Shown here: in pieces, positions 16,468 to 25,840 of the stretch
How positions within the stretch are numbered: the first letter of the stretch is position 1
Layout of the letters: each line of letters begins with the position of its first letter
Origin: Lachnospiraceae bacterium MD335
Lineage (GTDB): Bacteria; Bacillota; Clostridia; Lachnospirales; Lachnospiraceae
Direction: 5' to 3'
Length of the DNA stretch: 58,173 nt
Assembly: GCA_000403335.2 (NCBI GenBank)
Contig: KE159629.1
Coordinates: forward strand, 516,437 to 574,609
Position numbers and translations under genes: made by a program
The notes under the pieces: model-generated
The model's database searches: none
Told to the model about the DNA's origin: nothing
What the model saw: only the letters and a program-made list of their open reading frames with translations

Positions 16468-17238
16468 TCACTGTATCCTGTCCAAACCACTCAAATCAGA
16501 ACTACCATATAGTGTATAGCTTTCCACCGGCACACAAGGCTGCACATGCGCAGCATAAAGCGCCTCATACTCCGTCCCATCTGACGAATGGACATATTCC
16601 TCTGTTTCCGGATTATAAATCGTGTAAAAGCTTTCTTCACCCTCTTCGGAAAAATCAAAAAAATCAATATACATTGCATATTCTGCCTTATCCAGCAGTA
16701 CCTTATATGCCGACCACTCATTGTCATAAGTGCCGCCCGCCCCGTGCCAATGACCATGTATCACAAACTCACCTGTTTCCAAATTAATCCCGTAAAAATC
16801 ATCATATGTAAGAAAAACCAACTGCTCTTCTGTGCAGGTAAACACCGCCGTTATATCTCTCATCGTTGACGAGTGCAAAAATAGTTCAGGAACTCCGTTT
16901 TGGTCAACGTCACACAGCCAATAGGAATCAAATGCGTAATCCTCTCCAAAGTACATCGGCAGATAACTAAAATCGCCATAGTCTTCTATCAGCGTCCAAT
17001 CCTTCAAAACAGCCGCATATTGGTCATACCAAAATGGTTCTTCCACTTCATCGACTGCGGAAGGCTTCTCCTGTTCTTCTGTCAGCGAGTTCAATGAGCA
17101 ATACAATTCATTTTCCATTGTTGCGGAAGGCTTCTCCTGTTCTTCTGTCAACCGATTGCCACACCCATGCAATGCAATTGCCGCAAGCAACGCTATACCG
17201 GCAAATTGTCCCCTTATTAAATATGGATTCCTTTTCAT
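16468..17238 (-). CDS. Lipoprotein of unknown function inserted between LeuD- and LeuC-type genes
   Basis: 256 residues from the ATG at 17238 (AGGAG 6 nt upstream). Signal peptide with lipobox LHGC. Directly after the Cys there is a duplicated unit LTEEQEKPSA, once after the lipobox and again 22 residues on, encoded by a 29-bp perfect DNA repeat with 66-bp period. The main part (YLPMYFGEDYAFDSYWLCD, VDQNGVPELFLHS) resembles secreted proteins with an integrin-like DxNG(x)PE calcium loop. Function unknown. It starts 12 bp after the small-subunit stop, so it is co-transcribed with enzymes of amino-acid metabolism, which is odd. Confidence 0.8.
   Translation of the reverse strand: MKRNPYLIRGQFAGIALLAAIALHGCGNRLTEEQEKPSATMENELYCSLNSLTEEQEKPSAVDEVEEPFWYDQYAAVLKDWTLIEDYGDFSYLPMYFGEDYAFDSYWLCDVDQNGVPELFLHSSTMRDITAVFTCTEEQLVFLTYDDFYGINLETGEFVIHGHWHGAGGTYDNEWSAYKVLLDKAEYAMYIDFFDFSEEGEESFYTIYNPETEEYVHSSDGTEYEALYAAHVQPCVPVESYTLYGSSDLSGLDRIQ
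17056..17150. repeat. Tandem duplication in the lipoprotein gene
   Basis: A 29-bp sequence starting TGCGGAAGGCTTCTCC occurs at 17056 and again at 17122, a 66-bp period that keeps the frame. Confidence 0.85.
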
Positions 17239-17250
17239 GCACATCTCCTG

Positions 17251-17718
17251 TCACTGTTCAAGCGATGCGATTAATCCACCCTGATCAAGGATTCCCTGCA
17301 TATATTCCGGCAACTTCGTGCACGCATACTCCTTACCGTTCGTGCGCACAATGCCCTCTTTCATCGAAAGCTCCATTTCCTCTCCCGCATTCACATTGTC
17401 ATACAAATCCTTGCACACAATCACAGGCAGTCCGATATTAATTGCATTCCGGTAAAAAATACGCGCAAACGACTTTGCGACAACTGCTTTCACACCAAGT
17501 GCCTTTAGTACCGCAGGCGCCTGCTCTCTTGATGAACCGCAGCCGAAATTCTCCGACGCTACCACATAATCCCCCTCACGCACCTGCGACGCAAACGCTG
17601 CGTCAAGCGACTCAAACGCATGTGCTTTCATTTCGTCAATCGTCGGATAGATAATGTACTGCGACGCAATAATCTGATCTGTGTCCACGTCCTGATGAAA
17701 CTTAAAAATTTTTCCCAT
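17251..17718 (-). CDS. 3-isopropylmalate dehydratase-type small subunit (pair 2)
   Basis: 155 residues from the ATG at 17718 (GGAGG 7 nt upstream; the longer frame has no site). Marks of the family: QDVDTDQIIASQYI and SENFGCGSSREQAP, AKSFARIFYRNAIN. First gene of the run pair-2 small subunit, lipoprotein, pair-2 large subunit, pair-1 small, pair-1 large. The specificity loop after ASQYI is IYPTIDEM and differs from pair 1, in line with a different substrate. Confidence 0.88.
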   Translation of the reverse strand: MGKIFKFHQDVDTDQIIASQYIIYPTIDEMKAHAFESLDAAFASQVREGDYVVASENFGCGSSREQAPAVLKALGVKAVVAKSFARIFYRNAINIGLPVIVCKDLYDNVNAGEEMELSMKEGIVRTNGKEYACTKLPEYMQGILDQGGLIASLEQ

Positions 17719-17839
17719 ATTAATCCTCCATTCCTGTCTTCTTTTCAAGCGTCCCATATATCTGTTTTTGTTTGATGTTTTTTAATCTTATTTTATTAGT
17801 ATAGCTGAAATTAACGAAAAAGACTATGATTTATTTTAA

Positions 17840-18454
17840 TCACTTGCCCCTGTTCCCCACGTGTTTCTCGAAAAATGTCAGAAAACCATGCTCCACGGCA
17901 ACCGTATCCAGCCTGCCCTCCTGCAAATCGTAATAATATTTTCCCGATTTTAAGTCAATCGAAATGCTATCCAGCGGAAATCCCGGATTGTTTTTGGGGT
18001 GCGGCCTGGAAGTCATTAAAAACGGCTCGCTCTCCATGCTCTTCTCCATTGCCGAATACACATGATTTTCGTCAAGCACAAGGCAGATTGCGTTTTTATA
18101 GCGCGCCGTCAAATCGCCGTACTCTTTTGCAAGCCCCATATAATACGCCTGCATCTGCCCGTCACTCAGCCGCTTTCCGTTTACCGTCCGCACATTCACG
18201 CCCGGCTGGATTTCTTGGGGCACATTGTCAAAATAAAGCCCTGAATCACAGGAAAACAACGGCACCTTCAAAACCGCAAAATATGCCTTCGCTTTCTGAA
18301 TGGCGTTCTCCAAAGGTGATTTCCCTGTCTCCGGCACTTGGGGCAGTTTGGCATCCAGCGACTCCAATCCGTAAATCTCTATTCCAAGAATGGATATGCG
18401 CCTGCGCATTGCCTCTATCTTTGCATGGTTTCCTGTCGCATATAAAAGTCTCAT
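17840..18454 (-). CDS. Ham1/RdgB-like nucleotide pyrophosphatase
   Basis: 204 residues. The Ham1 signature is visible: LYATGNHAKIEAMRRR at the N-terminus, NAIQKAKAY, FSCDSGLYFDNV and the distal RPHPKNNPGFPLD. Family members hydrolyse ITP/XTP to the monophosphate and keep deaminated purines out of nucleic acids. The sequence is diverged (usual DSGL.VDAL and GFGYDP... segments changed), so it may be the second, non-canonical paralogue found in many Clostridia. The palindrome at 18470-18485 lies directly upstream of its ribosome site. Confidence 0.75.
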   Translation of the reverse strand: MRLLYATGNHAKIEAMRRRISILGIEIYGLESLDAKLPQVPETGKSPLENAIQKAKAYFAVLKVPLFSCDSGLYFDNVPQEIQPGVNVRTVNGKRLSDGQMQAYYMGLAKEYGDLTARYKNAICLVLDENHVYSAMEKSMESEPFLMTSRPHPKNNPGFPLDSISIDLKSGKYYYDLQEGRLDTVAVEHGFLTFFEKHVGNRGK

Positions 18455-18469
18455 TGTCCTCTCTCCTTT

Positions 18470-18485
18470 ATGACACTTGTGTCAT
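18470..18485. repeat. Palindrome ATGACAC-TT-GTGTCAT
   Basis: Perfect 7+7 inverted repeat with 2-nt centre, directly upstream of the AAAGGAGAG ribosome site of the Ham1-like gene. The same core occurs at 24633, 30399 and 54508. Operator or structural site; see findings. Confidence 0.7.
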
Positions 18486-18655
18486 ATTTTGCCGCAAAAA
18501 ACCTTCTGCTAACAAAAGTATATCGGTTTTCGGAAAAAATGTATATAATAAAAAGAAATAATACTTGAAAAAAACGAAAAAATGGATAAAATTGTAAATA
18601 GTGTCAACGAAACGCCAGCGCGCGTTGTTTCATCAGACGAAGAACGGAGGTTTTC

Positions 18656-19057
18656 ATGAATTTCGACCATATCAAAGAACATTTTCATAAAACAAAAGGA
18701 TTTATACATCTTCTCAACATGAAGATTACAGATATTTCATACGGTTACTGCAAGGGAGAAATGCCCATGAACCAAGAAATATTAAACCCGCTCGGCATCG
18801 TGCACGGCGGATGTACCTTTGCGCTTGCCGACACCATCGGCGGAAGCGCCGCCCTCACACACGGAAAGGACGTTGTCACGGTTGACAGCACCATTCATTA
18901 CCTTGCACCCGCATGCGACACCGAAAAACTGATTGCCGAGGCAAAGGAAGTCAAATACGGCTCTAAAGTAGCAGTTTATGAAGTCAATATTTTCAAGGAC
19001 GACGGTACGATTGTCGCAACCTCGATGCAGTCCTATTTTATAACGGAGGCATCTTAA
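18656..19057 (+). CDS. PaaI-type hotdog thioesterase
   Basis: 133 residues. Hotdog fold of the PaaI/YbgC superfamily: MPMNQEILNPLGIVHGG, in which NPLGIVHGG is the active-site helix start, then FALADTIGGSAALTHG. Such enzymes hydrolyse aryl- or acyl-CoA. It converges on the phenylacetate-CoA ligase gene through a shared terminator, so a link to arylacetate metabolism (removal of stray CoA esters) is plausible. Ribosome site CGGAGG. Confidence 0.9.
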   Translation: MNFDHIKEHFHKTKGFIHLLNMKITDISYGYCKGEMPMNQEILNPLGIVHGGCTFALADTIGGSAALTHGKDVVTVDSTIHYLAPACDTEKLIAEAKEVKYGSKVAVYEVNIFKDDGTIVATSMQSYFITEAS

Positions 19058-19059
19058 AT

Positions 19060-19100
19060 ATAATCGAGTAGGGGAACGACCCAATCCCCTACTCGATTAT
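19060..19100. terminator. Bidirectional terminator
   Basis: Perfect 15-bp stem ATAATCGAGTAGGGG / CCCCTACTCGATTAT with an 11-nt loop between convergent thioesterase and ligase genes. Confidence 0.85.
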
Positions 19101-19101
19101 C

Positions 19102-20412
19102 TTATTTCTTATACAAATCTCTCTTATCAATGACCCTGACAGCCTTGCCCTCGCTTCGCGCAATCGTCTTCGGCTCAACCACCTGAACATCAACCTTAAT
19201 GCCAAGCATTGACTTTAAGCCTGCCACAATCTTCTTCTCGCGCGCCGCTGCGTCAAATGACGCGTCGGCAGCCATCTCCGGTGTCTTTTCCACCTGAACC
19301 TCAATCGTATCGTTGTTCTTAATACGGTCTACCAAAATCTGATAATTTGCCTGATAGCCCTGATTTAACAGAACCGCCTCAATCTGTGAAGGCCATACGT
19401 TGACGCCCTTTACAACCATCATATCGTCGCTTCTTCCCATCGGCTTATGCATCCTGATATGCGTGCGTCCGCACGAGCACGGCTTTCTTGTCAGGTAACA
19501 GAGGTCACGTGTGCGGTATCTTAACAGCGGAAACGCCTTCTTTGTAATACAGGTAAACACAAGTTCACCAATCTCACCCTCCGGAAGCACTTCGCCCGTA
19601 TCCGGATTGATAATCTCCGCGATAAAGTGGTCCTCCTGAATGTGCATCCCCTGCTGTTCCTCGCACTCAAACGAAACGCCCGGACCAGAAATCTCTGTCA
19701 GTCCGTAAATATCATATGCCTTAATGCCAAGCGACTCCTCAATGCTCTTACGCATCTCCTCCGTCCAAGGCTCTGCGCCAAAAATTCCCGCCTTTAGCTT
19801 AATCTGGTCCTTTAAGCCTCTCTCATTAATCGCCTCACCTAAATTTGCAGCATAAGACGGCGTGCAACAGAGAATGGTCGAACCCAAATCCGTCATAAAC
19901 TGCAGCTGCCGTTCCGTATTTCCCGAAGACATCGGAAGCGTCAGGCACCCTACCTTATGTGAACCGCCGTTTAAACCGGGACCGCCTGTAAACAATCCGT
20001 AGCCGTAGCAGACATGACAGACATCGTCTTTTGTACCGCCTGCCGCCACAATCGCTCTCGCACAGCACTCCTCCCATATGTCAACATCGTCCTGCGTGTA
20101 AAATGCCACCACGCGTCGTCCTGTCGTTCCGCTCGTTGACTGAATGCGCACACAGTCAGAAAGCGGAACGCCTAACAGTCCGTACGGATACTGGTCTCTC
20201 AAATCATTTTTATTGATGAATGGAAGTTTATGTAAATCCTCAATTCCTTTGATGTCCTCCGGCTTTACGCCGGCCTCGTCCATTTTATCATGGTAGAACT
20301 TCACATTGTCATAAACAAACTTTACCTGTTCGGTAAGCCGCTTGCTCTGAAGCGCCTGTATCTGCTCTACAGGCATTGTCTCAATTTCAGGTTGATAGTA
20401 ATTCTTAGACAT
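19102..20412 (-). CDS. paaK: Phenylacetate-CoA ligase
   Basis: 436 residues, full length for the family. Adenylate-forming motifs: STSGTTGRRV, YDIYGLTEISGPGVS, RYRTRDL and the C-terminal hinge RSEGKAVRVIDKRDLY. Activates phenylacetate or other aryl acids to the CoA thioester with ATP. In anaerobic Clostridia it normally sits beside indolepyruvate:ferredoxin oxidoreductase; that is not the case here. Ribosome site GAAGGAG 7-8 nt before the start and a promoter at 20464-20492. Confidence 0.95.
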   Translation of the reverse strand: MSKNYYQPEIETMPVEQIQALQSKRLTEQVKFVYDNVKFYHDKMDEAGVKPEDIKGIEDLHKLPFINKNDLRDQYPYGLLGVPLSDCVRIQSTSGTTGRRVVAFYTQDDVDIWEECCARAIVAAGGTKDDVCHVCYGYGLFTGGPGLNGGSHKVGCLTLPMSSGNTERQLQFMTDLGSTILCCTPSYAANLGEAINERGLKDQIKLKAGIFGAEPWTEEMRKSIEESLGIKAYDIYGLTEISGPGVSFECEEQQGMHIQEDHFIAEIINPDTGEVLPEGEIGELVFTCITKKAFPLLRYRTRDLCYLTRKPCSCGRTHIRMHKPMGRSDDMMVVKGVNVWPSQIEAVLLNQGYQANYQILVDRIKNNDTIEVQVEKTPEMAADASFDAAAREKKIVAGLKSMLGIKVDVQVVEPKTIARSEGKAVRVIDKRDLYKK

Positions 20413-20463
20413 TATAGTTTCTCCTTCGCTTTACTGATTTAAAGTAATATACTTATAAAGTTT

Positions 20464-20492
20464 ATCATAATTTTTCTGAAATGAAAATACAA
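20464..20492 (-). promoter_or_regulatory. Promoter of paaK
   Basis: On the - strand TTGTAT, 17-nt spacer, TATGAT, about 50 nt before the start codon. Confidence 0.55.
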
Positions 20493-20629
20493 AATTAATA
20501 TTTTTTATATTCCTGTACCGTATCATAATTCCAAAAACACAAACAGTATCTCTTTATCCGCATACAGAAATCCATCAACAGATACGTTGCCCTAAGAGAC
20601 ACTTTTTCTTCTACCTATCCTAATTGTGG

Positions 20630-20665
20630 AAAAAACCGTATAGGCATTTCCCTACACGGTTTTTT
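20630..20665 (-). terminator. Terminator of the PilZ gene
   Basis: Stem AAAAAACCGTGTAGG / CCTATACGGTTTTTT with a 6-nt loop. Confidence 0.8.
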
Positions 20666-20672
20666 AACTTTT

Positions 20673-21026
20673 TTACTTCTGCATATTTTTTTCCGCATCC
20701 GCAACCGTATTGTACACCTCAATCCTCTGCAGATCAACCTCGGGCATTCCGATAAACAGTCCGCCATACTCATATGTGTCCATATTTTTCTCAATCCGCA
20801 CAATCTCGATAAAAGCATGAATAACTTCTTTCGTCCAAATCGTAAGATATGCCTCGTACACTGCTCCCATGTCAAGCAGCTCATCACAGGAAAAACCGAT
20901 TCCGGTCTTTGACACGTTCATAACCTCCACGCCGATTTCTTCCTGCGCACTCTTATCAAGCCGCTTTACCAAAAGCTTTGACAGTAAGCTCGTTCTTTTG
21001 CTCTTTCTTCGTTCTTCCATATCCAT
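20673..21026 (-). CDS. PilZ-domain protein
   Basis: 117 residues from the ATG at 21026 (AAAGGAG 6 nt upstream; a GTG two codons earlier overlaps that site). c-di-GMP binding marks of PilZ: the Arg-rich N-terminal RRKSKRTS and NVSKTGIGFS, the (D/N)xSxxG motif. A single-domain PilZ protein is a likely c-di-GMP receptor controlling motility or surface functions, consistent with CheV in the window. Lies 75 bp downstream of queA with its own ribosome site and terminator. Confidence 0.85.
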   Translation of the reverse strand: MDMEERRKSKRTSLLSKLLVKRLDKSAQEEIGVEVMNVSKTGIGFSCDELLDMGAVYEAYLTIWTKEVIHAFIEIVRIEKNMDTYEYGGLFIGMPEVDLQRIEVYNTVADAEKNMQK

Positions 21027-21100
21027 TAACACTCCTTTTGTGCAATCTGCTTTCTTTTATAAGATAAGTTTATCCCAATTTGTATTTTCTGTCAACTTTC

Positions 21101-22135
21101 TTATTCAATAAACATCGCATCCCCAAAGGAAAAAAATCGATATTTTTCCAAAACCGCCGTCCGGTACGCATTCAGCACATGCTCCCGACCCGCAAGCGCG
21201 GACACCAGCATAATCAGCGTCGACTCTGGCAGATGAAAATTCGTAATCAGATTGTCAAGCACTTTAAACCGATACCCCGGATAAATAAAAATCTCCGTAT
21301 CGCCATTGCCTGCAACCACGCTGCCGCTCTCATCCGCCGCACTCTCAATCGTCCGGCAGCTCGTCGTTCCCACGCAAATCACGCGTCCGCCCGCCTGCTT
21401 CGTGCTGTTGATAAGCTCTGCCGCATCAGGCGTAATCTCATACCATTCCGAATGCATATGATGATTGAGCAGGTTGTCCTCCTTCACCGGGCGAAACGTT
21501 CCAAGCCCCACGTGAAGCGTCACATAGACAAGCCGCACGCCCCTCTCCTCCACCTTTTTTAAAAGCTCCTGCGTAAAATGAAGTCCCGCTGTCGGCGCCG
21601 CCGCCGAGCCTTCCTGCTTTGCATAGACCGTCTGATAACGGTTCTTATCCTGAAGTTTATGCGTAATATAAGGCGGAAGCGGCATTTCACCAAGCTTATC
21701 AAGCACCTCTTCAAAAATCCCTTCATAAGAAAACTGAATGAGCCTGTTTCCTTCCTCAATCACATCAATGACCGTTCCGGTCAATAGCCCGCCGCCAAAA
21801 ACAATCTGCGCACCCACACGCGCCTTTTTACCAGGCTTAACCAGCGTTTCCCAAACGTCATGCTCACGGCGCTTTAATAACAGCACCTCAATCGCCGCAC
21901 CCGTCTCCTTCTTTTCGCCCATAAGCCGCGCGGGAATAACCTTTGTGTTATTCAGCACAAGGCAGTCTCCCTCATGAAGGTAATCCACAATATCCGTAAA
22001 AACCTTATGCGCAATTTCGCCCGTTTCCTTATTCAGAACAAGCAGCCTTGAGCCTGACCTGTCCGCGAGCGGGTCCTGTGCAATCAGCTCCTCGGGCAGG
22101 TCAAAATAAAAATCTTTCTTTAAAAGCGCTTCCAT
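21101..22135 (-). CDS. queA: tRNA queuosine ribosyltransferase-isomerase QueA
   Basis: 344 residues, standard length. Recognised from [23 protein letters not shown]-type N-terminus, [20 protein letters not shown], and [15 protein letters not shown] near the end. Transfers the ribosyl moiety of SAM to preQ1 in tRNA to make epoxyqueuosine. Follows pheT by 45 bp in the same direction, so it may be co-transcribed. No tgt is seen next to it. Confidence 0.97.
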   Translation of the reverse strand: MEALLKKDFYFDLPEELIAQDPLADRSGSRLLVLNKETGEIAHKVFTDIVDYLHEGDCLVLNNTKVIPARLMGEKKETGAAIEVLLLKRREHDVWETLVKPGKKARVGAQIVFGGGLLTGTVIDVIEEGNRLIQFSYEGIFEEVLDKLGEMPLPPYITHKLQDKNRYQTVYAKQEGSAAAPTAGLHFTQELLKKVEERGVRLVYVTLHVGLGTFRPVKEDNLLNHHMHSEWYEITPDAAELINSTKQAGGRVICVGTTSCRTIESAADESGSVVAGNGDTEIFIYPGYRFKVLDNLITNFHLPESTLIMLVSALAGREHVLNAYRTAVLEKYRFFSFGDAMFIE

Positions 22136-22180
22136 TCTCTCTCTTTCTTCCTCTATCCGTTCTGCATTGCACCAAAAACA

Positions 22181-24601
22181 CTACGCACGCAGCTCAATGC
22201 CAAGCCCCTCAAGACCATTTAAAATCTTCTTCATCGCGCCCGAAACATCACTCTCCTCAAGCGTCCTGTCCTTTGCACGGAATGTAATGGAGTATGCTAC
22301 AGACTTAAAGCCTTCCTTAATCTGCGTACCCTCATAAATATCAAACAGCTGGTAATTCTCCAGTATCTTTCCGCCTCTTTGGCTGATGACCTTCTCAATA
22401 TCACCCACTAAAACAGTCTTCGGCACAACCATACTGATGTCACGCGACACCGCAGGATATTTCGCAATCCCTTCGTACTTTCTGTCAAATGAAGCAAACG
22501 GCAAAATTTCCGGCATATCCAGTACCGCAACATAAACCTTTGTATCAATATCGTAATTGTCGGCAACCTCCGGGTGAACTTCTCCAAGATAGCCGATTAC
22601 TGTATCATTATACCGAATCAATGCCTGACGTCCTGGGTGCAAAAACGGCTTTCCCGCATTCGGGTCATACGCGGCTCTGCACTTCATGCCGATATGCTCC
22701 AAAAACTCCTCCACAACGCCCTTCATCGTAAAGAAATCGCCGTCCCCGTACATTCCAAGCGTAAACCGCATTCTCTCGTCGGGATACTCTACTACGGGCA
22801 CACTCTTCGGAATATAAATATTACCAAGCTCATACAAACGTACATTCTTGTTCCTTCTGTTATAATTCGTCGCAAGCGAAGTCAGAATACCGTTGAGGGA
22901 AACCGTTCTCATAACCGAGAAATCCTCCCCCAAAGGATTTGAAATCGTCACTGTTTTGCGCAGCTCGCTGTCCGCCGGAATCAGCAGCTTGTCAAACACC
23001 TTCGGACTTTCAAACGAATAACACATTCCCTGTGAAAAACCGCAGTATTCCGCAATATCCCTCGCCTTCTCCTCAATCCGCAGCTTAAACGGAAGTTTTC
23101 CTGTCATTGCCTCACCGCTTGGCAGCGTGGTCGGTATCTTGTCATAGCCGTAAAATCTTGCCACTTCCTCCGCAATATCCGCAAAACACTCCACGTCCTG
23201 ACGAAATGACGGCACCGTAATCATGTTGGTATCTGCATTGTAGGAAAGCTCCAGTCTGTCAAAAATCGCAAGCATTTCCTCCTTTGTAATCTCCGTTCCC
23301 AAAAATCTGTTGATGCGCTCCGGCTCAAACGCAATCTCCTTTAACGGTGCAAACGGCGCTTTCACGTCCACAATACCGCTTACAACCTCACCGCATCCAA
23401 GTTCTTCAATCAACTGGCACGCCCTGTTAATCGCCGCCTCTGCATTGCGCGGGTCAAGCCCTTTCTCAAAAATACCGGAAGCGTCCGTGCGCAGTCCCAC
23501 ACGCTTTGACGACCTTCTGATATTCGCGCCGTTAAAAGTTGCCGCCTCAAACAAAACAGTCTGTACCTCATCCGTAATCTTTGAGTTCTCGCCGCCCATA
23601 ATTCCGGCAAGACCAATCTCCTTCTCGGCATCACAAATCATCAGCATATCCGCATCAAGCTTTCGCACCTGCCCGTCAAGCGTACAAAATTCATCGCCGT
23701 CCTGCGCGCGCCTTACGATAATCTTGTTTCCCGCAACCAAATCCAAATCATACGCATGCATCGGCTGACCGTACTCCATCATCACATAGTTTGTAATATC
23801 CACAAGGTTGTTGATTGGACGGATGCCGCACGCCGCAAGACGCCTCTGCATCCACTCCGGCGAAGGCGCAATTTTAATATTTTTGCAAACCCGCGCGCAG
23901 TAACGCGTGCAGAGCTCTTTGTCCTGAATTTCAACACAAATATAATTGTTTACGTCCTCACCGTTTCCGTTCACCGAAACAACAGGCGCCTGAAACGGCT
24001 TTCTGAAGGTTGCCGCAGCCTCCCTTGCAATTCCCAAAACACTGTAGCAGTCCACACGGTTCGATGTCACCTCGTACTCCACAACCGTATCATGCAGTCC
24101 GAGCGCCGCAACTGCGTCTTCGCCCGGCGTAACCTCCTTTTGGAACACATACACGCCGTTTTCCGGCGCTTCGGGATACATGTCGCGGCTTGAACCAAGC
24201 TCCTCAATCGAACACATCATACCGTTTGATTCGATGCCCCTAAGCTTTCCTGCCTTTATCTTAATACCATTTTCCGGAAGCGGTCCGCCGTCGTGTCCGC
24301 CCGCAACCCTTCCGCCGTCAAGCACGGTCGGCACATAATCGCCCTCCTTTAAATTCGGCGCACCCGTCACAATCTGAATCGTTTCCGTCCCGATATTGAC
24401 CTGACAGATAATCAGTTTATCCGCGTCAGGATGACACTCTATTTTTTCAATATGACCTACCACAATTTTTTCCAAATTGTTGTCCAAACGCGTAAAGCCC
24501 TCAACCTTCGTTCCAGAAAGCGTCATCGCGTCCATATATTCTTTGTCCCCGCACTCCAATTCGGGCACATATGCTTTAATCCATGATAATGGTGTATTCA
24601 T
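22181..24601 (-). CDS. pheT: Phenylalanyl-tRNA synthetase beta subunit
   Basis: 806 residues. N-terminal tRNA-binding (EMAP-like) domain with VVGHIEKIECHPDADKL, the B3/B4 editing domain (NLVDITNYVMMEYGQPMHAYD), B5 DNA-fold domain and the C-terminal anticodon-binding domain (AKYPAVSRDISMV). Complete and typical. Start supported by CGGAGG. Separated from pheS by 134 bp containing a hairpin repeat and the GACACAAGTGTC palindrome. Confidence 0.98.
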   Translation of the reverse strand: MNTPLSWIKAYVPELECGDKEYMDAMTLSGTKVEGFTRLDNNLEKIVVGHIEKIECHPDADKLIICQVNIGTETIQIVTGAPNLKEGDYVPTVLDGGRVAGGHDGGPLPENGIKIKAGKLRGIESNGMMCSIEELGSSRDMYPEAPENGVYVFQKEVTPGEDAVAALGLHDTVVEYEVTSNRVDCYSVLGIAREAAATFRKPFQAPVVSVNGNGEDVNNYICVEIQDKELCTRYCARVCKNIKIAPSPEWMQRRLAACGIRPINNLVDITNYVMMEYGQPMHAYDLDLVAGNKIIVRRAQDGDEFCTLDGQVRKLDADMLMICDAEKEIGLAGIMGGENSKITDEVQTVLFEAATFNGANIRRSSKRVGLRTDASGIFEKGLDPRNAEAAINRACQLIEELGCGEVVSGIVDVKAPFAPLKEIAFEPERINRFLGTEITKEEMLAIFDRLELSYNADTNMITVPSFRQDVECFADIAEEVARFYGYDKIPTTLPSGEAMTGKLPFKLRIEEKARDIAEYCGFSQGMCYSFESPKVFDKLLIPADSELRKTVTISNPLGEDFSVMRTVSLNGILTSLATNYNRRNKNVRLYELGNIYIPKSVPVVEYPDERMRFTLGMYGDGDFFTMKGVVEEFLEHIGMKCRAAYDPNAGKPFLHPGRQALIRYNDTVIGYLGEVHPEVADNYDIDTKVYVAVLDMPEILPFASFDRKYEGIAKYPAVSRDISMVVPKTVLVGDIEKVISQRGGKILENYQLFDIYEGTQIKEGFKSVAYSITFRAKDRTLEESDVSGAMKKILNGLEGLGIELRA

Positions 24602-24632
24602 CTTTTACCTCCGTTTATGATAGCCTTAATTT

Positions 24633-24648
24633 ATGACACAAGTGTCAT
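24633..24648. repeat. Palindrome ATGACAC-AA-GTGTCAT
   Basis: Perfect inverted repeat between pheS and pheT, 32 bp before the pheT start. Same core as 18470, 30399 and 54508. Confidence 0.7.
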
Positions 24649-24659
24649 TTTTATAACCA

Positions 24660-24724
24660 TGTTCCTTTCGTAGCTCGCAAGTTTGGGCTGCAAAGCACAA
24701 ACTTGTAAGCTTGCTTTCACATCT
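24660..24724 (-). repeat. Dispersed hairpin repeat, copy A
   Basis: Between pheS and pheT. Hairpin CAAGTTTG / CAAACTTG with flanks resembling copy B (32360-32427): an ATGTGAAA block on one side and a GAAAGGA ribosome-site-like block on the other. On the - strand it ends in a small frame of ten codons (ATGGTTATAAAAATG and on) that stops within the palindrome. Confidence 0.5.
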
Positions 24725-24735
24725 GTTGCATACCG

Positions 24736-25755
24736 TTAGAACTGCTTTAAAAACCGGATGTCGTTCTCATACAAAAGCCGCATATCATCAATCTCATACT
24801 TTAACAGCGCAATACGCTCCAGTCCTACACCAAACGCAAAGCCCGTATATTCTTCCGGGTCAATATGGCACATTTTGAGCACCTTCGGATGCACCATTCC
24901 ACAGCCAAGGATTTCAATCCAGCCCTCACCCTTACAAAATCTGCAGCCGCTTCCGCCGCACTTAAAACACGAAACGTCCATCTCTGCCGAAGGCTCTGTG
25001 AACGGGAAATGGTGCGGTCTGAATTTCACCTTCGTACCCTCGCCGAACAGCTCCTTTGCAAACTCCGCAAGCGTTCCCTTCAAATCCGCGAATGTGATAT
25101 TTTTATCAATCACAAGCCCCTCAATCTGATGAAACGACGGCGAATGCGTTGCGTCCACCTCGTCCGCACGGAACACACGTCCCGGCGCAATCATGCGGAT
25201 TGGCAGTCTGCCCTTCTCCATTTCATGTACCTGCACACCGGAAGTCTGTGTTCTGAGCAAAATATCACCGTTTATATAAAACGTATCCTGCTCGTCCTTT
25301 GCCGGATGATCCGCAGGAATATTCAGCGCTTCAAAGTTATAATAGTCCTTCTCAATCTCAGGACCTTCCACAACCTCATATCCCATTCCGATAAAAATCC
25401 GCTCAACCTCCTCAAGCGCAATCGTATTCGGGTGGCGGTGTCCTACGCTGTTTTTCTGCGCCGGAAGCGTCACGTCAATGACCTCCGCCTTCATTTTCGC
25501 TTCGCGCAGTTTCTTTTCCATGCCTGCCTTTGCTTCCTCCAAAACGCGTTCAATTTCCTCCCGCGCTTCATTGACAAGCTGTCCTACCTTCGGTCTGTCC
25601 TCAGGCGCAACCTCCTTCATGCTTTTGAGCACGGCAGTCAGTTCTCCCTTCTTTCCCAAAAAGTTGACACGCACGTCATTTAATTTGTCCAGCGCATCGC
25701 TCATGTTAATCTGCCGGATTGCCTCCGCCTTAATTTTTTCCAGTTTTTCTTTCAT
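24736..25755 (-). CDS. pheS: Phenylalanyl-tRNA synthetase alpha subunit
   Basis: 339 residues from the ATG at 25755; a GTG two codons earlier (25761) has better spacing to AAAGG and may be the real start. Class II core: the N-terminal coiled coil, HPNTIALEEVERIF, motif 2 GRVFRADEVDATHSPSFHQ, a CxxC zinc-like pair of loops (SCFKCGGSGCRFCKG) and motif 3 GFAFGVGLERIALLKY. Forms an alpha2beta2 enzyme with PheT. Expression is controlled by the T-box leader upstream. Confidence 0.97.
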   Translation of the reverse strand: MKEKLEKIKAEAIRQINMSDALDKLNDVRVNFLGKKGELTAVLKSMKEVAPEDRPKVGQLVNEAREEIERVLEEAKAGMEKKLREAKMKAEVIDVTLPAQKNSVGHRHPNTIALEEVERIFIGMGYEVVEGPEIEKDYYNFEALNIPADHPAKDEQDTFYINGDILLRTQTSGVQVHEMEKGRLPIRMIAPGRVFRADEVDATHSPSFHQIEGLVIDKNITFADLKGTLAEFAKELFGEGTKVKFRPHHFPFTEPSAEMDVSCFKCGGSGCRFCKGEGWIEILGCGMVHPKVLKMCHIDPEEYTGFAFGVGLERIALLKYEIDDMRLLYENDIRFLKQF

Positions 25756-25840
25756 TGTCACAACCATGTCCTTTCTATACATTATAAATTCATGTGTAAT
25801 CAAGCAGGAAAGATTTCTTCCCTACTCGTCCGTGTGCATC

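Noticed and set aside
17719-17840. Leucine T-box or other riboswitch before the LeuD-type gene
   Set aside because: No GGGTGGNACCGCG motif or other known riboswitch core was found in the gap.
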